A DNA stretch of 15,092 nt from BRH-c25 sp964574195. Its GTDB lineage: Bacteria; Bacillota; Clostridia; Lutisporales; Lutisporaceae. Position numbers and translations under genes: made by a program. The notes under the pieces are model-generated. The model did no database searches and had not been told where the DNA came from. It saw only the letters and a program-made list of their open reading frames with translations. Below, in pieces: positions 7,515-13,557 of this stretch; positions within the stretch are counted from its first letter, which is position 1; the number at the start of each line of letters is the position of its first letter. The stretch covers positions 1 to 15,092 of the forward strand of contig CAZNMO010000112.1 of assembly GCA_964574195.1 (NCBI GenBank), given 5' to 3'.

Positions 7515-8450
7515 ATGACATTGCTAAAGGTGGCTGAACTGCATAAAGCCTTTGGAAGCACAAAGGCCGTAGACGGAATAAGCCTGGAGGTCAATAAGGG
7601 AGAGGTGTTTGGATTGTTGGGCCCCAATGGCGCTGGAAAATCCACGACAATATCGATGATTTCCACCCTGATAACACCGTCAAGTGGAAATATAACCTTT
7701 GACGGCAAGGATATAGGCGCGGAGCCCATGGCTATAAGGAAAAGGCTTGGCGTAGTACCCCAGGATATAGCTCTTTATCCGACACTGTCGGGCTACGAGA
7801 ATCTTGCCTTCTGGGGCAGCATGTATGGCCTGAAGGGTGCCGAGCTGAAGCGGCGGATAGGTGAAGTATCGGAAATAATAGGCCTTGATGGCAGGCTGAA
7901 GGATAGAGTAGATAAGTACTCGGGCGGGATGAAAAGAAGGATAAACATAGGGGCTGCGCTGCTTCACAGGCCGGAGCTGCTGATAATGGATGAACCTACA
8001 GTAGGGATAGATCCTCAGTCAAGGAATCACATACTTGATACCGTTCTGGAGCTTAACAGGCAGGGAATGACCATTATATATACCAGCCACTACATGGAAG
8101 AAGTGGAATATCTGTGCAGCCGTATCTGTATAATGGATCAGGGACGGGTCATAGCCTCGGGGACCAAGGAAGAGCTGGTGGAGCTTATAAAGGGTCGTAC
8201 AAGGATATTCCTCAAGCTGGATAAGGCTGATAAAGAGATACTGGATATACTGAGAAAAGTCAAAGGGGTTTCGGAAGCGGAGCTAGTCAATGATGAGGTG
8301 GCTGTAGCGGGAGAAAACATAGATATCATACTGGCCGATATCATTGCCAGCCTTACAGGCCATGGAAGACGCATATCCTCCATTGATGTCAGGAAGCCGG
8401 ATCTGGAGACGGTGTTCCTGCACCTGACGGGAAAGGCTTTGAGGGATTAG
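7515..8450 (+). CDS. ABC exporter ATP-binding protein (LnrL-like)
   Basis: This 311-residue ATPase energises the two permeases that follow. The Walker A GPNGAGKST spans residues 36-44. A Q-loop lies in VVPQDIALYP. The signature SGGMKRR (136-142) carries Met in place of the usual Gln, as in many drug-type ABC-2 ATPases. Walker B ends in Asp159-Glu160 (LLIMDEPTVGID), and the switch His192 is in TSHYMEEVE. The C-terminal 80 residues form the extra domain common in DrrA/NatA-type ATPases. ATG 7515 is preferred because AAAGGGTGG at 7501-7509 serves as its ribosome binding site; the in-frame GTG at 7506 lies inside that site. Its length equals that of B. subtilis LnrL. Its stop codon overlaps the ribosome binding site of the next gene. 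Confidence 0.93.
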   Translation: MTLLKVAELHKAFGSTKAVDGISLEVNKGEVFGLLGPNGAGKSTTISMISTLITPSSGNITFDGKDIGAEPMAIRKRLGVVPQDIALYPTLSGYENLAFWGSMYGLKGAELKRRIGEVSEIIGLDGRLKDRVDKYSGGMKRRINIGAALLHRPELLIMDEPTVGIDPQSRNHILDTVLELNRQGMTIIYTSHYMEEVEYLCSRICIMDQGRVIASGTKEELVELIKGRTRIFLKLDKADKEILDILRKVKGVSEAELVNDEVAVAGENIDIILADIIASLTGHGRRISSIDVRKPDLETVFLHLTGKALRD

Positions 8451-8460
8451 GAGAATGGGT

Positions 8461-9816
8461 ATGAAGGTTATAAGCATTATAGTCAAGGATATGAAGACGA
8501 TACTGAGCGACAGGAAGGCTCTGATGATAATCCTGCTGATGCCCCTGGTGCTCATGGTAATACTGAGCTCCGCACTTAAGGGGACTTTTAGCAGCGGTGA
8601 TACCGGCAGCATGGAAAAGGTATATATAGCAGTAGTCAGACAGTATGACAAGGCTGCGGATCTGAAAATGTTTGACAATACTCTGGATGGCGGCTTGCTT
8701 TCCCAGGGCATAGGTGACAAGGCCGCAGAGGAGCTGAGAACCACTGGAAGTGAAGTAGATCCGGAAAAGCTTTTTCTGGAGGACTTCCTGGGAAGTGAAG
8801 AGGTTGCAAAGATCATAGGCTACAGACTGGAGGAAAAGGCTAAAGCGGAGGAGCTGCTTAAAAATGGTGAGATTTCCGCGATAGTGCTGCTTCCAGAAAG
8901 ATTTATTTTTGATATGAAGATGAATCTTCTCACCCCTTTCAGGAACAAGGTTGATATCAGAGTGCTTACGCATCCGGACAGAAGCATAAGCGGGCAGGTG
9001 GTCAAGAGTGTGATGGAAGCCTATACTGATGCAATGACCTCGGTGATAATAGGCAAGAATGTGCTTATTGAGGCTTCCATTGAAAATGAACTGGCCGATG
9101 ACGGCTTCAAGGGAATGAAGGAGGCCATGGACGGTATCCAGGAGATACTGGAGGGTATCAGGGTAGATGTGAAGAGCATGGAGCTTCAGGGCAGGAAGCC
9201 CATAAGCAGTATGGAGTACTATTCCGTAGCCATGCTGACAATGTTCATCCTGTTTGCAGCAGGTCATGGAGGAAGGATGCTGCTGGAGGAAAAGGACAAC
9301 ATAACCTACCAGAGGATGATCATAGCCGGGACCCCCAAGCTGGGGATACTGGCAGGGAAGTTCTTTTCAGTTTTTCTGATTGCACTGCTTCAGATAGTAA
9401 TAATGATCGCATTTTCACATTTTGCGCTTAAAGTGAATTGGGGCGGGGGACTGCCCGTTGCATTGATAAGCCTGAGCGCAGCCTTTGCCATTGCAGGGAT
9501 AGGCTCGACCCTGGCATCCGCCACTTACAGGGCAGGAAATTATAAAATGGCAAGTATTTTTGAGACAGTCATAATACAATCCATGGCACTGCTGGGGGGA
9601 AGCTTTTTCCCCATAGACATCATGCCGTCAATATTCCAGAAGCTCAGCTTTTTCTCGGTAAACGGTGTTGCCCTCAAGGCATATCTTAAAATAATGATGG
9701 GCTACGGCACTTCGGAGGTCATGTTTCATATTACAGTATTGATGGCTGTGGGAGCGGTATTCACACTGCTTTCGGTGCTTATACTCAGGGAAAAGGGGGT
9801 GCCGCGCAATGCTTAG
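8461..9816 (+). CDS. ABC-2 type permease, first subunit (LnrM-like)
   Basis: This membrane subunit has about 451 residues. TM1 (21-39) is followed by a large extracytoplasmic domain (about 40-250), then five segments at about 252-270, 297-322, 331-352, 364-388 and 420-442. This is the ABC2_membrane_3 layout of the YhgE/YfiM/DrrB kind. The outer domain includes charged helices (EEKAKAEELLKNGEIS, MKEAMDGIQEILEGI) and makes this subunit longer than the ~390 residues usual for LnrM. ATG 8461 is preferred over ATG 8455 because AGGAG at 8449-8453 is only one base from 8455 but seven from 8461. Its 3' end overlaps the next permease by eight bases, which suggests coupled translation and a heterodimeric channel. 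Confidence 0.9.
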   Translation: MKVISIIVKDMKTILSDRKALMIILLMPLVLMVILSSALKGTFSSGDTGSMEKVYIAVVRQYDKAADLKMFDNTLDGGLLSQGIGDKAAEELRTTGSEVDPEKLFLEDFLGSEEVAKIIGYRLEEKAKAEELLKNGEISAIVLLPERFIFDMKMNLLTPFRNKVDIRVLTHPDRSISGQVVKSVMEAYTDAMTSVIIGKNVLIEASIENELADDGFKGMKEAMDGIQEILEGIRVDVKSMELQGRKPISSMEYYSVAMLTMFILFAAGHGGRMLLEEKDNITYQRMIIAGTPKLGILAGKFFSVFLIALLQIVIMIAFSHFALKVNWGGGLPVALISLSAAFAIAGIGSTLASATYRAGNYKMASIFETVIIQSMALLGGSFFPIDIMPSIFQKLSFFSVNGVALKAYLKIMMGYGTSEVMFHITVLMAVGAVFTLLSVLILREKGVPRNA

Positions 9817-10978
9817 TGTGATAAAGCTTAGGTTCTTAAGGCTCAAGGATGATATTGCAGTATTTGCGCTCATGACCGCCATGGCTCTAGGGCTCACGGC
9901 CATATTCGGCGCATCCTTCGATGACTACAGGCCTACAGTGTTAATAGTGGATGAGGACAGAAGCTCATATTCAGAGATGTTTATAAAGGAGCTTAGGACC
10001 GACAAGGGGTTCAATCTTGTGCCTGAGGAACCGGAAAAGGCGGCTGGCCAGGTAGAGGAAGGCAAGGCGCTGGCAGCCCTTGTCATAAACAAGGGCTTTG
10101 GTGAGGACGTCAGAGGTGGAGAACGCATATCCCTCGGGATCATGAAGGTAAAGGATGATATGCTCATATTAACGTTTCAGAAGCTGGTGTCAGGTAATGC
10201 GCAGAAGCTGGCCGGTGGCGTCAGGATAGCGGACATAACGGCAGAATATGTTAAAGCCGGAAAGCCGCAAGCTGATGAAGCGGCAATCAAGAAGGCGGCA
10301 TATGACGATGTGATGGAAGCATGGGAATACAAGAGGCCTATGGAGGTACGCGCTTCAGTGGCCGGATCAGGCCTGGGCAATTATGACAACCTCAAGCATT
10401 CCATGATCGGCTTCTCAGTTTTTTTCTCAATGTATACAATGGTTTTTGGAATAGGTACGATACTTTATGACCGACAGTACAAGACCTGGCAGAGAATGCT
10501 GGTATCGCCGGTATCCAAGGCTTCCATCCTCGGTGGAAGCATGGTGGTGGCATATATAGCAGGGGCGATACAAATGGGAGTGCTGATACTGGGAGGAAGA
10601 TACCTGCTGGGAATCGACTGGGGCAATAGCATGCCCGGGGTGCTGATGGTCGCAGGAGCCTTTGTTTTCGCAGTCACCTCAATGGGGCTGCTGCTGTCGG
10701 GAGTAGTAAAGACCCAAGGCCAGCTGGCCTCAATAACACCGGTGGTGCTTACCAGCACCTCGATGCTGGGAGGCTGCATGTGGCCTCTGGAGATAGTCAA
10801 CAACAAGCTATTGCTGTTCCTGGCAGAGCTTACCCCGCAGAAATGGGCGGTTCAGGGAATGGAAAGCATAGCAGCCAAGGGCATGGGCTTTGAAGCGGCA
10901 GTTTTTCCTACCATTGTATTGTTGGCAATGGGTGTGCTGTTCTTTGCCGCAGGCGTCAGGCTGATGAAATTTGAGTAA
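9809..10978 (+). CDS. ABC-2 type permease, second subunit (LnrN-like)
   Basis: This is a 389-residue partner permease. TM1 (about 15-35) is followed by an outer domain (about 36-195), then five segments at about 199-220, 238-263, 275-297, 303-325 and 364-386. The motif YDRQYKTWQRMLVSPVS matches the cytoplasmic coupling helix region of ABC-2 exporters. TPVVLTSTSMLGGCMWPLEI matches the conserved core in which the first subunit has ALLGGSFFPIDIM, so the two permeases are distant paralogues. AAGGGGGTG at 9793-9801 serves ATG 9809 inside the end of the previous gene. It is the last gene of the exporter operon. Downstream, a 5-bp hairpin at 10980-10992 and a T7 run at 11002-11008 could make a poor terminator. 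Confidence 0.9.
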   Translation: MLSVIKLRFLRLKDDIAVFALMTAMALGLTAIFGASFDDYRPTVLIVDEDRSSYSEMFIKELRTDKGFNLVPEEPEKAAGQVEEGKALAALVINKGFGEDVRGGERISLGIMKVKDDMLILTFQKLVSGNAQKLAGGVRIADITAEYVKAGKPQADEAAIKKAAYDDVMEAWEYKRPMEVRASVAGSGLGNYDNLKHSMIGFSVFFSMYTMVFGIGTILYDRQYKTWQRMLVSPVSKASILGGSMVVAYIAGAIQMGVLILGGRYLLGIDWGNSMPGVLMVAGAFVFAVTSMGLLLSGVVKTQGQLASITPVVLTSTSMLGGCMWPLEIVNNKLLLFLAELTPQKWAVQGMESIAAKGMGFEAAVFPTIVLLAMGVLFFAAGVRLMKFE

Positions 10979-11028
10979 TCAGGCATAGCCTGCAAATAAG
11001 ATTTTTTTACCAGATTTAGAAAAAAGTA

Positions 11029-11057
11029 TGGATAATACTTAAAGACGGAGTTATAAT
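11029..11057 (+). promoter_or_regulatory. Promoter of the tRNA-Val gene
   Basis: TGGATA (11029-11034), a 17-base spacer and a perfect TATAAT (11052-11057) lie 13 bases before the first base of the mature tRNA. The spacing fits transcription starting a few bases upstream of the tRNA. Confidence 0.65.
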
Positions 11058-11070
11058 AAAGGCATCAAGT

Positions 11071-11147
11071 GGGGGATTAACTCAGCTGGTTAGAGTGCCA
11101 TCGTCACAAGGTGGAAGTCGCAGGTTCGAGTCCCGTATCCCCCACCA
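11071..11147 (+). tRNA. tRNA-Val (anticodon CAC)
   Basis: The 77 bases fold as a full cloverleaf with encoded CCA. The acceptor stem is GGGGGAT/ATCCCCC and the D-stem ACTC/GAGT with AGCTGG in the loop. The anticodon stem is CCATC/GGTGG around GTCACAA (anticodon CAC at 34-36, reading GUG). The variable loop is AAGTC and the T-loop TTCGAGT. The T-stem GCAGG/CCCGT has one A-C mismatch and one G-U pair, which is slightly irregular. It is a single gene with its own promoter and terminator, and no neighbouring tRNAs are seen. Confidence 0.88.
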
Positions 11148-11164
11148 TAGCAGAATAAATAAGT

Positions 11165-11193
11165 TTCAGGGTTTTTAACTCTGAAGTTTTTTT
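11165..11193 (+). terminator. Terminator of the tRNA gene
   Basis: TTCAGGGTT and AACTCTGAA form a 9-bp stem with one G-U pair and a TTT loop. After one G, seven T follow (11187-11193). It starts 18 bases after the CCA end. Confidence 0.85.
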
Positions 11194-11218
11194 ATTATGC
11201 ATACAGATGGTGCAAAAA

Positions 11219-11264
11219 GCCTTCCCCTTGAGGGGAAGGTGGTGCGTAGCGCCGGATGAGGTGG
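11219..11264. repeat. GC-rich interspersed repeat with two stem-loops
   Basis: CCTTCCCCT and AGGGGAAGG (11220-11239) form a tight hairpin. It is followed by a small hairpin GGTGC/GCGCC (11241-11253) and the tail GGATGAGGTG. Elements of this build are scattered in many clostridial genomes. Read on the minus strand, the first hairpin is followed by CTTTTTG, so it could also act as the transcription terminator of the kinase/regulator genes that end at 11374. The remaining bases from 11265 to 11373 show no gene. Confidence 0.75.
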
Positions 11265-11373
11265 AGCGGATAACATACTAACAAAGTGCCAGGCTCTGTA
11301 AACTGTAATCTATGTCAAGGACAATTAAAGTGGTATCTCCAATTGTAGAAGTTGGGGACATCTTTTCGCCTCG

Positions 11374-12645
11374 TTATATCGTAGCCTGAAATACAAACCA
11401 TCCGTCCTTGACTGAAAACTGGCATATACCGCTGTGGTTTTCCACAATATAGGCCATACTCTTTGTACCGAAGCCATGCCCCGGTTCTGTTGATACGGGA
11501 AACCCATTTTTGAATACCGGTTCAGTCTGAAAGCTGTTGCGAATGTCGATGCACAGCTTATTATTTTTGGAAAACATATGCAGTTTGATGCAGCGTTTAT
11601 TGCTGTCGGTTATATTTTGGCAGGCATATATGGCGTTTTCCAAAGCATTTGAAAACAGTGAACAAAGCTCGGTGTCACTCAATGGAAGCGAATCAGGCAG
11701 TTTCGTGTCTACCTTAAGTATAATGTCTGATTGTTTTGCCTTGGCGGCAAAAGAGGACAAAATCAGATTGACTGTCTCATTTTCGCAAAAGCGTATGGGC
11801 GTGATGGCGTCCATGTCGGACTGGGCAATCTGGAGATAATCCTTGATCTCCTCTAGGCGGCCACTGGAAGCCAGGCTCTGTAAAAGAGAAAAATGGTGGC
11901 GCATATCGTGGCGGTAGGCCGCGGCACTCTTCTGTATCTCACGCAGAGAAGCAAATTCTGTCTGCGCCTGCCGGAACTGTGTTGCCAGCATATCATGCTC
12001 CCTTTGGATATCTGCCTGTTTTTGCGTTTCAATGTAATAGAGGATGATAAACACAAAATAAAAGATAGATACCATTGAGGGCATGAACTGCACAGCCCAT
12101 TTTGTGCCTCTGTAAAGAACATCAGTGTAGATGGTGGTAAAGTAATCGAACATGTAGTAGAAAAGTGGTATACCGCCTAATAGCAGGCAGGAGTTACTGG
12201 ATCTAAACATGAGCTGCCGGATGGACCCGGCTACATATCTTTTCAGGAAATAATAAGCCAGAAAAACAGCCGCAATATAAAAACCGTGGTCTGCAACGCT
12301 GCTGCCAAAGGCTGCTCCCGCAAGGAAACCGATCCAGCGCGGCGCTTGACAGCACAGATAACCTGTAAGCACGCTGACTATGGATATGAGCCAGGGGCAC
12401 TTAAAATACAGGGAGAAAATAAATATCAGCGGCAGGTGGATGATCAGCGGATATAGTTTTGATGTCAGATCTAAGCCCAAAAGCCACCAGCTGGCGAGCT
12501 GAACAAAAAGAAAGAAAGCACAGATGAAGCCAATGGCAAGTCTGTTTTTCCGAGTGGGTTCTATTCCTGCGAAGAGAACCGACACCGCCACGCCAAAGAG
12601 CAGAGAAAATCCAAACCGTATGAGCCCAATAACAGTTTCTATCAT
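11374..12645 (-). CDS. AgrC-type GHKL sensor histidine kinase
   Basis: This 423-residue membrane kinase belongs to the peptide-sensing (AgrC/ComD, HPK10) class. The N-terminal ~200 residues hold about six hydrophobic segments (for example 7-26, 37-57, 65-80, 86-110 and 120-135, and about 155-205). A coiled-coil linker (about 206-240) follows, then the phospho-acceptor His246 in YRHDMRHH. The GHKL ATPase has Asn337 in NALENAIYAC and the glycine motif GHGFGTKSM at 389-397. It lies 24 bases after the regulator on the same strand, with a GGAGGGA ribosome binding site in that gap. AgrC-type kinases normally answer a secreted cyclic peptide, but no AgrB/AgrD genes are visible in the window. The ligand is therefore unknown. 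Confidence 0.9.
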   Translation of the reverse strand: MIETVIGLIRFGFSLLFGVAVSVLFAGIEPTRKNRLAIGFICAFFLFVQLASWWLLGLDLTSKLYPLIIHLPLIFIFSLYFKCPWLISIVSVLTGYLCCQAPRWIGFLAGAAFGSSVADHGFYIAAVFLAYYFLKRYVAGSIRQLMFRSSNSCLLLGGIPLFYYMFDYFTTIYTDVLYRGTKWAVQFMPSMVSIFYFVFIILYYIETQKQADIQREHDMLATQFRQAQTEFASLREIQKSAAAYRHDMRHHFSLLQSLASSGRLEEIKDYLQIAQSDMDAITPIRFCENETVNLILSSFAAKAKQSDIILKVDTKLPDSLPLSDTELCSLFSNALENAIYACQNITDSNKRCIKLHMFSKNNKLCIDIRNSFQTEPVFKNGFPVSTEPGHGFGTKSMAYIVENHSGICQFSVKDGWFVFQATI

Positions 12646-12669
12646 TCCGTAGCATCTCCCTCCATTGGC

Positions 12670-13395
12670 TTATTCGCCTTCCATTTGATAAGCCAGATAC
12701 CGCTGCTTGATCTCCCGTGCTTTTCCTTGGGAAATAGGAATACATGAAAGAGTCTGCAAGGTTATCTGGTTATTTTCGATGGTATCCACATACTGCATAT
12801 TCACAAGATAGGAGCGGTGGGTTTTAATAAAACACCCATATTTCAACAGGGTGTCGCAGGCTGAGGAAAAGGGCTCTACACATTCGATGACCTTGCCGGA
12901 CAGCAGGTGATACAAAACATTCCGGCCAATGACCTCAGCAAAAACCAAATTGGAGATCAATATTTTTTGGATCCCCTCATTGCTCTTTATGATAACCGCG
13001 TCATCATTTTTTTCCACTTTTAACTGTTCCAATATATCATCAAAGGTGAAAAATAACTTTTCTTTCGATATAGGCTTTAATACATAGTTAATTGCTTTTA
13101 CCGAATAGCTTTCCAAAGCAAACTCTGGCGATGAGGTAAGGAACAAAATCGGCGCCGTTTTGTCAAAAGCACGTATTTCCTTTGCGACATCAATTCCCAT
13201 AAAGCCCGGCATAATGATATCCAGACAGTATATATCAAACCGCTTTCCTTTTTCCAATACCGAAACCAGATCAAATCCATTTTGGAAAATCGCATATTCG
13301 CAGTCCAGATTTTTGGATGTTCTATATTGGTTTATGAGATGCACCATATTGGACAGCTCGTCTATATTGTCGTCGCAGACCGCAATCTGCAGCAT
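12670..13395 (-). CDS. AgrA-type response regulator with LytTR DNA-binding domain
   Basis: This is a regulator of about 241 residues. The receiver domain (1-125) has Asp8/Asp9, phospho-acceptor Asp59 (YCLDIIMPG), Thr87 (LFLTSS) and Lys107 (YVLKPIS). The LytTR domain (about 138-238) includes AEVIGRNVLYH and FIKTHRSYLVNMQYVDTI, the typical hallmark near its DNA-contacting strands. Such proteins bind two short direct repeats one or two helical turns apart. ATG 13395 is preferred over 13401, because the GGAGGA at 13408-13403 nearly touches 13401 but is seven bases from 13395. It is the first gene of the operon with the AgrC-type kinase and is transcribed away from the WG-repeat gene. Confidence 0.92.
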   Translation of the reverse strand: MLQIAVCDDNIDELSNMVHLINQYRTSKNLDCEYAIFQNGFDLVSVLEKGKRFDIYCLDIIMPGFMGIDVAKEIRAFDKTAPILFLTSSPEFALESYSVKAINYVLKPISKEKLFFTFDDILEQLKVEKNDDAVIIKSNEGIQKILISNLVFAEVIGRNVLYHLLSGKVIECVEPFSSACDTLLKYGCFIKTHRSYLVNMQYVDTIENNQITLQTLSCIPISQGKAREIKQRYLAYQMEGE

Positions 13396-13421
13396 AAGCA
13401 TTCCTCCATTTCTCTACCCTC

Positions 13422-13450
13422 ATTTTAACATAATAATCAGGTATTCGACA
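13422..13450 (-). promoter_or_regulatory. Probable activator-dependent promoter of the LytTR regulator/kinase operon
   Basis: On the minus strand an extended -10 TGTTAAAAT ends at 13422. The -35 position (TGTCGA, 13450-13445, 17-base spacer) matches the consensus poorly. Direct repeats end only two bases upstream of that -35 position. A weak -35 next to tandem sites is the usual layout of promoters activated by AgrA/ComE-type regulators, so autoregulation is likely. Confidence 0.5.
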
Positions 13451-13452
13451 TT

Positions 13453-13485
13453 ATGTTTCATGCAGAAAAAACCATGTTTCATGCA
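13453..13485. promoter_or_regulatory. Tandem 12-bp direct repeat, probable LytTR operator
   Basis: ATGTTTCATGCA occurs exactly twice, at 13453-13464 and 13474-13485, 21 bases apart start to start. Two helical turns is the spacing of AgrA/ComE-type LytTR dimer sites. On the minus strand it reads TGCATGAAACAT twice. A partial third copy, GCATGAAA, lies in the opposite orientation at 13524-13531. The site sits between the divergent LytTR regulator and WG-repeat genes and could control both. Confidence 0.6.
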
Positions 13486-13557
13486 AAGGCCGGTTTTATG
13501 AAGAAATCTTTGATAGATTTAAAGCATGAAAATAATGACTAATGGAGGAACAGCATT

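Noticed and set aside
8389..9267. 292-codon minus-strand open frame inside the first permease
   Set aside because: It lies antisense to a well-supported ABC-2 permease, and its composition (many His, Tyr and Gln) is typical of a shadow frame.
10980..11008. Terminator after the exporter operon
   Set aside because: The CAGGC/GCCTG hairpin is short, and the T7 run begins about ten bases after it. Possible but too weak to list as a feature.
11312..11389. 25-codon open frame (begins MSRTIKVV) reading toward the kinase gene end, faintly like the start of a transposase
   Set aside because: It has no ribosome binding site, overlaps the kinase 3' end in antisense and is too short to classify. No inverted ends or further transposase sequence are visible.
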